From the NCBI RefSeq assembly GCF_900452415.1, contig NZ_UGNX01000001.1, positions 3,968,001 to 4,032,000 of the forward strand: a DNA stretch of 64,000 bases, in the 5' to 3' direction. Under the pieces are notes generated by a model. That model was given only the letters and a program-made list of their open reading frames with translations, searched no databases and was not told the DNA's origin. Within the stretch, counting starts at the first letter, position 1, and each line of letters starts with the position of its first letter. The position numbers and the translations under genes were made by a program. Below, in pieces: positions 27,160 through 40,618 of this stretch. The DNA is from Legionella cincinnatiensis. GTDB taxonomy: Bacteria > Pseudomonadota > Gammaproteobacteria > Legionellales > Legionellaceae.

Positions 27160-28407
27160 TTAGTGCTCGTGGCTTGCGCCTTCTTTGCCAAGTTCGGCCT
27201 TAATATAAAAACTGTTTTTAGTCACATAGCACTGTCCTGCTTCAAGCCCTGATAGTATTTCAACCCATTGCTCATCTCGTTGCCCCAACGCTACTGGTGT
27301 TGCTTCGAAATAATCTCCTTGTTGCACAAAGACCACGTCTTGTTCATCCATACGCTGAAGTGCAGAAAGTCGCACTGCTACCGGCACTATTCTCTCTTTG
27401 ATTATAATTTCACCATTTACATACATACCAGGCAGCCAAAGACGGTTTTCATTGGGGAGAACCGCCCGCGCTAAAGTCGTTTGCGTGTCTTCAATCCCTA
27501 AAGGTGCTATATAAGAAATGCTACTGGTCGACTTGGGTGTTCCCTCATCGCCCATTACAATAATACTCATCCCTTGTTTTACCAACGGCGCTTCCTTGCG
27601 ATATAACGTGAAATCAGCCCAGACATTATTTAAATTAGCAATTTCATAAATAGGTTTGGTGTTTTGCGCTAACTCACCATTAGTGGCATATTTTTGCACT
27701 ATGGTACCGGTAATAGGCGCAGTGATGTTGTAATTTTGTAAACTTTCATTACTTTCAATGATTGCCAATAGCTCTCCTTTAGTTACTTCATCTCCTAAAT
27801 TTTTATTCATGGATTTAATAATCCCTGAATAACGTGCATAAATAGGAGCCATTGTGTCGCGATTAGGAGTAATTTTCCCCACTACTTTGAGTTGTGTTTT
27901 AATGGTTTGGCGTTGTGCTGTTGCCGTTTGTATCTCTGCGGCTTGAAGCATGGCAGGGGCAAGCTTTACTCGGCCCTCATAAGCTGAATAATGCCAACTG
28001 TAGGATTTTTCAGAATAGGCTAATTTAAGCGACACATCAAAGGAATGAGGCTCTTGAATCACTTGCTTACTTTGTAAAAAATTATCAACAGGAACAAAGG
28101 TAACTCTCTCTTTTTTTTGATTAAACCGGGTTAGTTGTATGGTGAGTTGGGTGTGTACAGGAGAAATTGCTTTTCCCTTTTGGTAAATATAAGCACGAAA
28201 ATGAGGAGGCATTCCACGCTCAATGAGCAGCAATTCAAGCGCCAAATCTCCTTTTCTAAAAAGTCGACCGCCCTGAGGTCCTTTTTCAATTTCATGCTGC
28301 TCGTCTTCTGCTTGATTATTCTCACTAGCCCACAGAGAAAAAGAACTTGTTCCAAACAAAAAAACAAATAGAAATAAAAAGGGAATGAATATTTTTATAA
28401 ATTTCAT
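27160..28407 (-). CDS. helB: Heavy-metal RND efflux periplasmic adaptor (CzcB/HelB)
   Basis: A 415-aa adaptor with an N-terminal signal or anchor (FIPFLFLFVFLFGTSSFSLWA). An extra N-terminal domain typical of CzcB follows (GPQGGRLFRKGDLALELLLIE). Then come the barrel-sandwich segments (IYARYSGIIKSMNKNLGDEVTKGE and TAPITGTIVQKYATNGEL) and the beta-barrel. It lacks the CusB-like methionine clusters, which agrees with a divalent-cation pump. Its start overlaps the stop of the channel gene by four bases (ATGA), a strong sign of coupled translation. Confidence 0.9.
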   Translation of the reverse strand: MKFIKIFIPFLFLFVFLFGTSSFSLWASENNQAEDEQHEIEKGPQGGRLFRKGDLALELLLIERGMPPHFRAYIYQKGKAISPVHTQLTIQLTRFNQKKERVTFVPVDNFLQSKQVIQEPHSFDVSLKLAYSEKSYSWHYSAYEGRVKLAPAMLQAAEIQTATAQRQTIKTQLKVVGKITPNRDTMAPIYARYSGIIKSMNKNLGDEVTKGELLAIIESNESLQNYNITAPITGTIVQKYATNGELAQNTKPIYEIANLNNVWADFTLYRKEAPLVKQGMSIIVMGDEGTPKSTSSISYIAPLGIEDTQTTLARAVLPNENRLWLPGMYVNGEIIIKERIVPVAVRLSALQRMDEQDVVFVQQGDYFEATPVALGQRDEQWVEILSGLEAGQCYVTKNSFYIKAELGKEGASHEH

Positions 28408-29651
28408 TTACTCTCCTTAGTAGGATGCAATCCTAAAAGTCCAGTGAGTTGAATCAATGCCTTATGGTAATCAGCATGGGCTTGTTGGTAGTGACGCTCT
28501 TCTTCATAGAGCGTATTAAGGGAGAGGGATAATTCAATATAGGTATAACGTCCCATTTGATAACCTTCTTGAGCCAATTTGATTGATTTACGTGCTAAAG
28601 GCAATAATGAGCGAGTGACTTGTGTTGCCTCATACTCACTTTGTTGAGCCTGTAAGAACAGAGTATAGGTGTTTTGTCGAACATCCAATCGGGTTCCTTG
28701 GTATTCATGGGCCGTTTGCGTGTATTGTGCTTCCGCAGTCAGAATTTTTCCTTGATTTCGATCAAACACAGGAACTTGTGCATAAGCAGACATCACTGCA
28801 GCATTACTCCCATCATCTGAAAAATGCCGCCCGCCAAGTTGGATATTTAAATCAGGCCATACCGATTTTTTAACGGCTGTAATAGTTGCACGTTTGGCTT
28901 GAAGTTGTAATTGCATTTGTTGCAGCTGTGGGCTTTGTGGTAGTTTCTTTAACAACTTATCCCACTTTAATTCTACATCAGGAAATCCCTTATCAATTAA
29001 CGGTCGCTCTATTCTTAAACCATCACCTAACAACCGAGATAATTTGGCCCTTTGCGCCAACTCATCTCGTACTGCCTTATTTTCTTGGATACGAGCCTCG
29101 CCTAAACGTACTTGTGCTAAGCGTAAATCTAATTCAGCGCCAGCACCTGCCTTAACGCGTCGCTCAATAGCAGCCACAATATCTTGATTAAGGCGAACTA
29201 ATTTTTTAGTCACTTGACGCCATTGCCCTGCATAAAATGCATCAACATAGGCAACTCCAACTGTTATATAAAGTGTGGCTTTTTGAACCTGGATTTGTGC
29301 TAAGGATGCTAAATAATCAGCATAGGTGGCCTTTTTTAAATAGCCCAAGCGATTCCCTAAAGGAATAGGTTGGGTCACAGAAGCAGTAGTTTCTGCAGCC
29401 TCATAGCTTGAATAAGAACCCGAACCTCCGAAATTTTCAGCAGTTAAGGTCAGTTGTGGATTAGGATAGAGACCGCTTTGAATAAAGTATCCGCGCATTG
29501 CTTGTGCTTTCTCTATTTCCGCTTGTAATTCAGGGTTGTTACGATACGCAATTTCTAAGGCTTGTTTAAAAGTAAACGGCTTCGCTGCAAGGGCTTCACT
29601 CATCAAAAAGCTCATAGCTATAAAAAGAACAAAATAGAATCGCTGACGCAT
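28404..29651 (-). CDS. helC: Heavy-metal efflux outer-membrane channel (CzcC/HelC)
   Basis: A 415-aa TolC-family protein with a cleavable signal peptide (FYFVLFIAMSFLMSEALAA). It has the two outer-membrane-efflux repeats; the first is FKQALEIAYRNNPELQAEIEKA with NPQLTLTAENFGG, typical of CzcC. There is no lipobox cysteine, unlike the NodT-type channel at 7.8-9.3 kb. It is the first gene of the helCBA-like operon. The upstream region has no recognisable metal-regulator gene next to it, so control by a distant two-component system or MerR-like protein is possible but not shown. Confidence 0.9.
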   Translation of the reverse strand: MRQRFYFVLFIAMSFLMSEALAAKPFTFKQALEIAYRNNPELQAEIEKAQAMRGYFIQSGLYPNPQLTLTAENFGGSGSYSSYEAAETTASVTQPIPLGNRLGYLKKATYADYLASLAQIQVQKATLYITVGVAYVDAFYAGQWRQVTKKLVRLNQDIVAAIERRVKAGAGAELDLRLAQVRLGEARIQENKAVRDELAQRAKLSRLLGDGLRIERPLIDKGFPDVELKWDKLLKKLPQSPQLQQMQLQLQAKRATITAVKKSVWPDLNIQLGGRHFSDDGSNAAVMSAYAQVPVFDRNQGKILTAEAQYTQTAHEYQGTRLDVRQNTYTLFLQAQQSEYEATQVTRSLLPLARKSIKLAQEGYQMGRYTYIELSLSLNTLYEEERHYQQAHADYHKALIQLTGLLGLHPTKESK

Positions 29652-29833
29652 CCCACAACCATTAAGTAATCTATAAAATATGGATTCCTAGTGTACCTTT
29701 ATTTTAAATATTGATATAGCCCAATGATACTTCTATAAAACAGCAATTCATTGGCTCCTAAAGGAATCATAAGCTCTGAAATTGTGCCGGGAATTTGCGT
29801 TTAGGGAACAGAGTACATTCATTTATGAAAAGT

Positions 29834-29864
29834 AAGTAGCAACTATTCAATACAGTTGCTACTT
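29834..29864. terminator. 11-bp perfect hairpin between helC and atpC
   Basis: AGTAGCAACT (29835-29844) and AGTTGCTACT (29854-29863) pair perfectly across a 9-nt loop, plus one flanking A-T pair. Short T-rich runs follow on both strands, so it could act as a bidirectional terminator between the helC upstream region and the atp operon, or be part of a small RNA. Confidence 0.4.
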
Positions 29865-30162
29865 TCATTCTGAAATAATTAAAAGAGTAGGTTCTGAATG
29901 TATGGGTGTGAGGAGGTCCTCCAGTTACTTTTATTCCCCGGTCCTTAATGTATCAATTAAGCTCCTCAAGAAATTAGCATCACTTCTAATTTGCTGTAAA
30001 ATTCCCAAAATATACTCCTATAAAACTATAAACCGTGCGAAGTATATAGTTTGAATTAATGCAACGCAATTCAATTGCATACGAGGGCAAATCGCAACTT
30101 TTTATCTATTAATATGCTTTTAGTTTAAGGATGACGTGATACAAGAGGATTTTGATGAATAA

Positions 30163-30197
30163 GAGCTTCTCTTAGAGAAGAATGATAAAAGAAGCTC
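30163..30197 (-). terminator. Probable 3' end of the atp operon
   Basis: GAGCTTCT and AGAAGCTC (8 bp, outer) enclose one arm of the inner hairpin CTTCTC-TTA-GAGAAG. Two alternative structures are thus possible 27-61 bp after atpC. The U-run on the minus strand is weak (TTATT). Confidence 0.4.
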
Positions 30198-30223
30198 GTA
30201 ATAATGCGAGAAGAAATGAATAA

Positions 30224-30646
30224 TTACTTAACTATTTTTCTAACTTTTTGAATCGCACGAATTTGAGCAACTGCTCGTGCTAATTCAGCAGCAGCAACAG
30301 AATAATCCATCTCACCGCCTTTATTGGCCATTGCTGCTTCAGCATGAGCTTTTGCAGCAAGAGCAGCTGCTTCATCAAGATGATCAGCGCGCTCAACCTC
30401 GTCGGCAAGAACAGTAACACAATTAGGCTGTATTTCCAGCATACCACCTTGAACATAATAAATTTGTTGGCTACCGCCAGGTAAAGTAAGTCTCACTTCA
30501 CCTGGTTTCAGAACAGTAAGTAGAGGAGCATGACCAGCGGTAATACCTATCTCGCCTAATTCTCCAGTTGCAATAATCATTTCAACTAAACCGGAAAATA
30601 TTTCATGTTCAGCACTAACTATATCTAAGTGCGTTGTTCTAGTCAT
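30224..30646 (-). CDS. atpC: ATP synthase F1 subunit epsilon
   Basis: A 140-aa epsilon subunit. The N-terminal beta-sandwich reads TTHLDIVSAEHEIFSG, GEIGITAGHAPLLTVLKPGEVRL and QIYYVQGGMLEIQPNCVTVLADEVERA. The C-terminal helical hairpin follows (AAALAAKAHAEAAM and AVAQIRAIQKVRK). It is part of the central stalk and its C-terminal helices inhibit ATP hydrolysis. It is the last gene of the operon, 11 bp after atpD. Confidence 0.96.
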   Translation of the reverse strand: MTRTTHLDIVSAEHEIFSGLVEMIIATGELGEIGITAGHAPLLTVLKPGEVRLTLPGGSQQIYYVQGGMLEIQPNCVTVLADEVERADHLDEAAALAAKAHAEAAMANKGGEMDYSVAAAELARAVAQIRAIQKVRKIVK

Positions 30647-30657
30647 ATTTGCTTACC

Positions 30658-32912
<2,255 letters not shown>

Positions 32913-32936
32913 ATCTCATTTCGCCTTAAAATTGAC

Positions 32937-34490
32937 TTACCAACTTGCTGTACGTTTAAAGTCTTCTACAGCATTCTTCAATTTCATTTCAATGTCATTA
33001 TCATAACCGCCAGCTTCATTAATCAACTGCAACAAGTCAGGATGCGACGTACGCATGTAGTCATGCAACGAGGCCTCAAATGCTGCAATTTCATTTACAG
33101 GCACATCATCCAAATAACCTTTTTCTACGACGAACAATGCGGTGCCCATTTCTGCAACGGATAATGGCGAGTATTGTTTTTGTTTCATAAGTTCGGTAAT
33201 TCGTTGGCCACGCTCTAATTGCTTTCGTGTTGCATCATCAAGGTCGGAAGCAAATTGAGAGAATGCTTCTAACTCACGAAACTGAGCAAGCGCTAAACGA
33301 GTTCCACCACCTAGCTTTTTCATGATCTTGGTTTGTGCAGCACCACCCACTCGTGATACAGAAAGACCAGAGTTGATCGCAGGTCTCACACCTGAGTTGA
33401 ATAAATCAACATCAAGGAAAATCTGACCATCGGTAATAGAAATAACATTCGTGGGTACGAATGCAGATACGTCACCTGCTTGAGTTTCAATAATTGGCAA
33501 TGCTGTTAATGAACCTGTTTTTCCTTTAACGTCGCCATTAGTCAGTTTTTCCACTTCATCAGCATTAATTCGTGCTGCTCTTTCTAATAAGCGTGAGTGT
33601 AAATAGAAAATATCACCTGGATATGCTTCACGACCTGGTGGTCTTCTCAACAATAATGATATTTGTCGGTAAGCCCAAGCTTGTTTGGTTAAGTCATCGT
33701 ATACAATTAAAGCATCTTCACCATGTTCCATGAAATACTCACCCATGGTACAACCCGCATAAGGCGCAATAAATTGTAAGGCAGCTGAATCAGAGGCGCC
33801 AGCGACGACAACAATAGTATGCTCTAAAGCATCATGTTCTTCGAGTTTACGTACAATTGCCGCAACAGAAGAAGCTTTTTGCCCCACTGCTACATAAATA
33901 CACTTAACACCTGTACCTTTCTGATTGATGATCGCATCAATTGCAATTGCTGTTTTTCCTGTTTGACGGTCACCAATAATCAATTCACGTTGACCACGTC
34001 CAACTGGAATCATCGCATCAATTGCTTTTAATCCAGTTTGTACTGGTTGATCTACCGATTTACGTGCAATAACGCCAGGAGCAACTTTTTCGATTGGTGA
34101 CATACCGGATGTTTCAATTGGGCCTTTACCATCAATTGGATTTCCTAATGCATCAACAACACGGCCGAGAAGACCTTTTCCAACTGGAACTTCAAGAATA
34201 CGACCGGTGCATTTACCTTTTTGCCCTTCAGCTAAAGAAGAATATTCACCTAGAACAACTGCTCCTACTGAATCTCTTTCAAGGTTAAGAGCCAAACCAT
34301 AAGTGCCGCCTGGGAATTCTATCATTTCACCAGCCATTACATCTTCAAGGCCATGCAAACTTACAACACCGTCTTTCAAACTAACAATAGTACCCTCATT
34401 ACGTGCTTCGGATACTACACTAAAGTGTTCTATTTTCTTTCTGATTAATTCGCTGATTTCAGAAGGATTTAATGCGACTTGTTCTGACAT
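32937..34490 (-). CDS. atpA: ATP synthase F1 subunit alpha
   Basis: A 517-aa non-catalytic nucleotide-binding subunit. The Walker A is [33 protein letters not shown] and the signature [17 protein letters not shown] are intact, as is the [28 protein letters not shown] segment. The start has GAGGAT eight bases upstream. It sits between atpH and atpG in the standard order. Confidence 0.98.
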   Translation of the reverse strand: MSEQVALNPSEISELIRKKIEHFSVVSEARNEGTIVSLKDGVVSLHGLEDVMAGEMIEFPGGTYGLALNLERDSVGAVVLGEYSSLAEGQKGKCTGRILEVPVGKGLLGRVVDALGNPIDGKGPIETSGMSPIEKVAPGVIARKSVDQPVQTGLKAIDAMIPVGRGQRELIIGDRQTGKTAIAIDAIINQKGTGVKCIYVAVGQKASSVAAIVRKLEEHDALEHTIVVVAGASDSAALQFIAPYAGCTMGEYFMEHGEDALIVYDDLTKQAWAYRQISLLLRRPPGREAYPGDIFYLHSRLLERAARINADEVEKLTNGDVKGKTGSLTALPIIETQAGDVSAFVPTNVISITDGQIFLDVDLFNSGVRPAINSGLSVSRVGGAAQTKIMKKLGGGTRLALAQFRELEAFSQFASDLDDATRKQLERGQRITELMKQKQYSPLSVAEMGTALFVVEKGYLDDVPVNEIAAFEASLHDYMRTSHPDLLQLINEAGGYDNDIEMKLKNAVEDFKRTASW

Positions 34491-34507
34491 GGAAACTATC
34501 CTCTAAA

Positions 34508-35050
34508 TTAAGCGGCTAAGTCGGTGCGAAGCTTATTAAGCTTGCCGCGAACTGAACCATCTATAACTAAATCACCCGCTCGAATTATTGCTCCACCAAG
34601 CAAGGAAGGATCAATACTGATTTTTAACGAGACCTTACGCTTTAAGCGTTGACTCAATGATTCTATTAAGCGTTGTTGTTGTGCACTTGATAACTCAGAA
34701 TAACTGCATACATTCACATCTAGGGTTTTTTCTTGATCTGCGCGATGTATTTCATAAAGTGCATAAATCTCTGGTAATAACATAAGGCGCTTATTCGTAG
34801 CTAATAATGCGATAACGTTATTTATTGGTCTATCATCATTTGACTTTATACCAACCGCTGTCTGCAGCAATTCGATATGTTGTTCAACAGTTGTTGCTGG
34901 ATTAGCTACAAACTTCTCCGCCTCTGGAGTCAACACGGCTAGAACAAGATTTCTCAAATGCGCTGACCACTCAGCTAATTTATTTTCCCCTAAAGCATAT
35001 TCAAAAATTGCCTTAGCATAGGGTCTGGCTATGGTGGTACTATCAGACAT
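34508..35050 (-). CDS. atpH: ATP synthase F1 subunit delta
   Basis: A 180-aa subunit at the top of F1 that links it to the b-subunit stator. It begins [25 protein letters not shown], typical of the six-helix N-terminal domain. It ends with the signature region [35 protein letters not shown]. Its ATG is one base past the atpF stop, suggesting coupled translation. Confidence 0.97.
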   Translation of the reverse strand: MSDSTTIARPYAKAIFEYALGENKLAEWSAHLRNLVLAVLTPEAEKFVANPATTVEQHIELLQTAVGIKSNDDRPINNVIALLATNKRLMLLPEIYALYEIHRADQEKTLDVNVCSYSELSSAQQQRLIESLSQRLKRKVSLKISIDPSLLGGAIIRAGDLVIDGSVRGKLNKLRTDLAA

Positions 35051-35051
35051 T

Positions 35052-35522
35052 TTAAATCTCTTCTATCAAGTTATCTAACAATGCAGTGTTTGCTTTGGCA
35101 TCTACTTCACGCATCAGAATTTTTTCAGCACCGGTTATTGCTAAGCTTGCTACTTGTTTACGCAAATCATCTTTTGCATGATTTATCTGTTGCATCAATT
35201 GTTCTTGTGCAAGCTTCATCTGTACTTGAGCTTCATGCTTAGCGGCTTCCTTTGCTTCTTCAATGATTTGAGCAGCGCGTTTATTTGCCTTTTCAATGAT
35301 GTCAGTCGATTGAATTTTTGCCTGCTTTAATTCATCTTTGACGCGATGTTGCGCTAGCTCAAGCTCTTTTCGACCACGTTCTGCAGACGCTAAACCATCA
35401 GCAATTTTGTCTTGTCTCTCTTCCATAGCTTTTGCCAAAGGAGGCCAAACTAATTTCATTGTAAACAAAACAAAAGCTGCGAATACCAGCATTTGTACTA
35501 TTAGTGTTAAGTTAATTTCCAC
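35052..35522 (-). CDS. atpF: ATP synthase Fo subunit b
   Basis: The start chosen is GTG at 35522 because AGGAG lies seven bases before it and the protein (156 aa, [10 protein letters not shown] with formyl-Met for Val) then has normal length. A TTG at 35540 would add six residues without support. One N-terminal membrane helix ([23 protein letters not shown]) leads into a long charged coiled coil that forms the peripheral stalk with delta. It lies between atpE and atpH. Confidence 0.95.
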   Translation of the reverse strand: MEINLTLIVQMLVFAAFVLFTMKLVWPPLAKAMEERQDKIADGLASAERGRKELELAQHRVKDELKQAKIQSTDIIEKANKRAAQIIEEAKEAAKHEAQVQMKLAQEQLMQQINHAKDDLRKQVASLAITGAEKILMREVDAKANTALLDNLIEEI

Positions 35523-35572
35523 CGTTATCTCCTGTAACAATTAGGGCGCTTTGCGCCCTCAACTATGTGTTA

Positions 35573-37108
<1,536 letters not shown>

Positions 37109-37134
37109 ATATTCACCTAAGTTTCACCGCGCGA

Positions 37135-37163
37135 ATTATAATGCAACCTGAATGAATAATCAA
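37135..37163 (-). promoter_or_regulatory. atp operon promoter
   Basis: On the minus strand TTGATT (37158-37163) and TATAAT (37135-37140) are separated by exactly 17 bp, and the -10 is 26 bp before the atpI start. This matches sigma70 promoters closely and suits constitutive expression. Confidence 0.7.
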
Positions 37164-37354
37164 TGTTCTATTTTATTTACTGCTTGCTCCCAAATAGTAT
37201 CCAATACGCTAAACGGAAGAAACCCTCTCATAAATGAACATAATTATCTGATTTCTATTGTACTAATAACAACAGTACCCAGCTCTATTACCTCAAATGG
37301 ATGCTGCGGCTTAAGTTAAGTTTGGGTTAAAAACTATTAACTCTTAATATTAAC

Positions 37355-37565
37355 TTAACGTGAGTTTCGGATAAAGAATTTATTTAGATCCAGCCTCCAT
37401 TTTGGCCCGTTTGGGCTGAGGAGGCATTCATGCCGTCTCGAAGCCTGAACACAGATCTTGAAAATTCGTGCTAAGGCTTTGAGACAGCGCTACGCGCTTC
37501 CTCAGCCCGAACAGATCGTGATAGAGAATCGTTATAATTATATCCTTATCCATAACTCACGTTAA
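37355..37565. mobile_element. Solitary MITE-like palindromic element with terminal inverted repeats
   Basis: A 211-bp element bounded by the perfect 12-bp inverted repeat TTAACGTGAGTT (37355-37366) and AACTCACGTTAA (37554-37565). The next bases also pair imperfectly (TTCGGATAAAG against CTTATCCAT). Inside is a long imperfect palindrome from GGCCCGTTTGGGCTGAGGAGGC to GCGCTTCCTCAGCCCGAAC, with an inner pair CTCGAAGCC / GGCTTTGAG. There is no ORF. The same core occurs in the array at 39187 and at 48710. It resembles miniature inverted-repeat elements; no target duplication is evident. It occupies much of the 627-bp gap between atpI and the next gene. Confidence 0.7.
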
Positions 37566-37759
37566 CTTATTGAAATTAATAAATTATCAAATATTTTGAT
37601 ACAACATATACATATATTAAATTGGACCAATATTACACGATAAGATTTAATAGAAACCATAATAACAAAAACTACTTATCCAATACGTCATCAGAGACAT
37701 CATTATTTAAATCAGTTTAATTTTTTATCACGTATGTGGTACACAATGAGGTTACTAAA

Positions 37760-39160
37760 ATGTTTGCAATTACAAAAAATTATCCTAAAATCTATCGTGA
37801 TAAATTTGTTGCTAACTCTCTAGATGGAATGTTTAGTCGGGGAATATCCTCCTATGCTGCTGAAAGATTTACTCAGGAGTGGAATAAACCTGAAAAGCAA
37901 TTGATTGCAAAAGAGATTACATTATCAACAATTGTACCAACATTTCATTCATCACGAGAAAATGCTGCTTTACAGCCACCATTTCCAAATGGAAAAAGAC
38001 CACATCCCTCCGTTGTACATGCCTTAGGAAAAACCTATGGCAAATTATGTGCAATTGATAAAATATCAGCTGTTTGTCCAGAACATTATTTATTAATGCG
38101 CACAGCAGTTGGCATTGCTAGAAATCCAAAACCAGAAATTCTTCATGCTGCTACTATTATTGGTTTTGAGCTGGGTACAGAATTAGAAAAGCTAAATCGA
38201 AATGCGCTTAAGAGTCTTTTTGAGATAGGAGCAAGCGCACCAGAAAGCCGCTCTAGAGACGTACTGGAGAACCATGATTTATTAATAAAAATACTAAAAG
38301 GGGAGCATCAAACCACACCCCAACAATTTTTAAGAGTACTTGAAGTTGTCCTTTCACCTCTGGGTATGATTGCTAATGCTTATGGAAGTAACAACTGCAA
38401 AATTGAAAGAGCTAAAAATGCTGGAAAAGACGTAGTTGGCTTAGAGAATTTCATAAAAGAATTAATGGATTCATTAAAGAGTTTTCATGTTCCATACATC
38501 AAAGCGCCAGGATCACCTTTTGCTCATTTACAAATGCAACTATACACACAAGGTGCTCAAATATCAGATGCAGAACTTGTTACGGTAAGTCATTTTCTGG
38601 AATCTCTTGCAAATAAAAGTACTGATGATCCTATGCCTAACATTCCCCAGCTTCGTAGTGTAATAGTAAATGATGCAACTGGCAGAACACTTCACCTCCA
38701 TGATCATATGAATCTTCCCCATTTTTTTGACGTGTCAGGAACTACAGGTGCGATAATGCAAGCATCATTAGGCCTTTTGTTCAAAGCAGGCCGATTAGAT
38801 CTAGCAAAAGATCCACATGAAACGCTACTTCTGGGTATGGTGATAGCTGGCTGTAATTTTTACAAGCAAGGATATCATAACTATTATGAGGTTCTACCAG
38901 CATTAAACTGGGTTAACCATAATGTATGGAAAGAAGAATACAAACAATTAACCCCTACGGAACTTCTTCATACAGTTCCATCCTTGTTAAAAGAATGTGT
39001 GGATCCCTCATCTCAAATGGCTACAATAATTAATGACACTACGAATTTAGTTACAGAACACTTCGAATTACACTATGAGTTATATAAGGAAGATCTTCAA
39101 AATAGAGCAAAAATAGAGCAAGATCCCTCAGCCCCTATGTTAGGGATGAAAAACGAATAA
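37760..39160 (+). CDS. Orphan protein of about 466 aa, candidate effector
   Basis: The ATG at 37760 has GAGG eight bases upstream; a GTG at 37736 is in frame but has no ribosome site. I recognise no domain. The protein is soluble, helix-rich, without signal peptide or membrane segment. It contains a His-rich patch (RTLHLHDHMNLPHFFDV) and ends in a charged, Met/Pro-containing tail (DPSAPMLGMKNE). Base composition is like that of other accessory genes here. It is monocistronic, with a solitary palindromic element upstream and a tandem array of the same element 26 bp downstream, which suggests a plastic accessory spot. An effector role is a guess from context. Confidence 0.7.
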   Translation: MFAITKNYPKIYRDKFVANSLDGMFSRGISSYAAERFTQEWNKPEKQLIAKEITLSTIVPTFHSSRENAALQPPFPNGKRPHPSVVHALGKTYGKLCAIDKISAVCPEHYLLMRTAVGIARNPKPEILHAATIIGFELGTELEKLNRNALKSLFEIGASAPESRSRDVLENHDLLIKILKGEHQTTPQQFLRVLEVVLSPLGMIANAYGSNNCKIERAKNAGKDVVGLENFIKELMDSLKSFHVPYIKAPGSPFAHLQMQLYTQGAQISDAELVTVSHFLESLANKSTDDPMPNIPQLRSVIVNDATGRTLHLHDHMNLPHFFDVSGTTGAIMQASLGLLFKAGRLDLAKDPHETLLLGMVIAGCNFYKQGYHNYYEVLPALNWVNHNVWKEEYKQLTPTELLHTVPSLLKECVDPSSQMATIINDTTNLVTEHFELHYELYKEDLQNRAKIEQDPSAPMLGMKNE

Positions 39161-39186
39161 GATTTTAGGAGTAACTTCTCGTTAGT

Positions 39187-40513
39187 TTAACGTCAGTTAT
39201 AAAGTCTCTATCACGCTCCGTTCGGGCTAAGAAGGCATTTACGCCGTCTCGAAGCCTTGTCATCGAGTTCCAAAGTACCTGCCAAGGCTTCGAAGCGGCG
39301 CTGGGGCGCCTCCTCAGCCCGAACGGAGCGAAGTAATCACTCGATCTCTTATCCATAACTGGGACGTTTCGGATAAAGAATCTTTTTAGATCCAGTCTTC
39401 ATTGCGAATCGTTCGGGCTAAGAAAGCGTTTACACCATCTCGAAGCCTTAGCATCGAAGTCCAAAGTACCTGCCAAGGCTTCGAGACGGCGCTGGAGCGC
39501 CTCCTCAGCCCGAACGGAGCGAAGTAATCACTCGATCTCTTATCCATAACTGGGACGTTTCGGATAAAGAATCTTTTTAGATCCAGTCTTCATTGCGAAT
39601 CGTTCGGGCTAAGAAAGCGTTTACACCATCTCGAAGCCTTAGCATCGAAGTCCAAAGTACCTGCCAAGGCTTCGAAGCGGCGCTGGGGCGCCTCCTCAGC
39701 CCGAACGGAGCGAAGTAATCACTCGATCTCTTATCCATAACTGGGACATTTCGGATAAAGAATCTTTTTAGATCCAGTCTTCATTGCGAATCGTTCGGGC
39801 TAAGAAAGCGTTTACGCCATCTCGAAGCCTTAGCATCGGATTCCAAAGTACCTGCCAAGGCTTCGAAGCAGCGCTGGGGCGCCTCCTCAGCCCGAACGGA
39901 GCGAAGTAATCACTCGCTCTCTTATCCATAACTGGGACGTTTCGGATAAAGAATCTTTTTAGATCCAGTCTTCATTGCGAATCGTTCGGGCTAAGAAGGC
40001 ATTTACGCCGTCTCGAAGCCTTGTCATCGAGTTCCAAAGTACCTGCCAAGGCTTCGAAGCAGCGCTGGGGCGCCTCCTCAGCCCGAACGGAGCGAAGTAA
40101 TCACTCGATCTCTTATCCATAACTGGGACATTTCGGATAAAGAATCTTTTTAGATCCAGTCTTCATTGCGAATCGTTCGGGCTAAGAAAGCATTTACGCC
40201 GTCTCGAAGCCTTGTCATCGAGTTCCAAAGTACCTGCCAAGGCTTCGAAGCGGCGCTGGGGCGCCTCCTCAGCCCGAACGGAGCGAAGTAATCACTCGAT
40301 CTCTTATCCATAACTGAGGCGTTTCGGATAAAGAATCTTTTTAGATCCAGTCTTCATTGCGAACCGTTCGGGCTGAGGAGGCATTTATGCCGTCTCGAAG
40401 CCTTGGCACAGAACTTGAAAATTTGTGTTAAGGCTTCGAGACAGCGCTATGCGCTTCCTCAGTCCGAACGGTTCGAAATAAAACCATGTTCTCTTATACA
40501 AAACTTATAGTTA
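39187..40513. repeat. Tandem array of seven palindromic element cores, 191-bp period
   Basis: Seven copies of the palindromic core (inverted arms CTCCGTTCGGGCTAAGAAGGC and GCCTCCTCAGCCCGAACGGAG in copy 1) are all in the same orientation. The junction motif GGGACGTTTCGG, or its close variants, falls at 39361, 39552, 39743, 39934, 40125 and 40316, an exact 191-bp spacing. Junctions read TTATCCATAACT-GGGACG-TTTCGGATAAAG, which looks like two element termini fused with loss of the outer TIR bases. The left end keeps TTAACGTCAGTT; the right end is degenerate. The inner copies are almost identical, while the last is more divergent and closer to the solitary copy. An ORF of 63 codons inside it is a by-product. 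It is not CRISPR: there are no variable spacers. Confidence 0.85.
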
Positions 40514-40618
40514 GTCTAGGGAAAGAAAGCCCATCCACATTTAAAAGCTTATCCACTAGATCCAGCGTAATTTCTATTGCTCTAAAAATATCATTTAACT
40601 TTCACACCAATGCTAATT

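Larger units (their letters stand above)
29652..30223. other. Intergenic region between helC and atpC
   Basis: No gene is supported in these 572 bp. The region holds a strong hairpin at 29834-29864 and terminator-like inverted repeats just past atpC at 30163-30197. The helC promoter must lie near 29660-29760, where TATAAA-like sequences occur. I see no recognisable RNA gene. Confidence 0.5.

Noticed and set aside
39165..39356. 63-codon ORF inside the first repeat unit (minus strand)
   Set aside because: It lies within the palindromic repeat, its peptide follows the repeat sequence, and it has no ribosome-binding site. It is a by-product of GC-richer repeat DNA.
39187..40513. CRISPR-like array
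   Set aside because: The period is 191 bp with no short conserved repeat separated by variable spacers; whole units are near-identical and internally palindromic. No cas genes are nearby.
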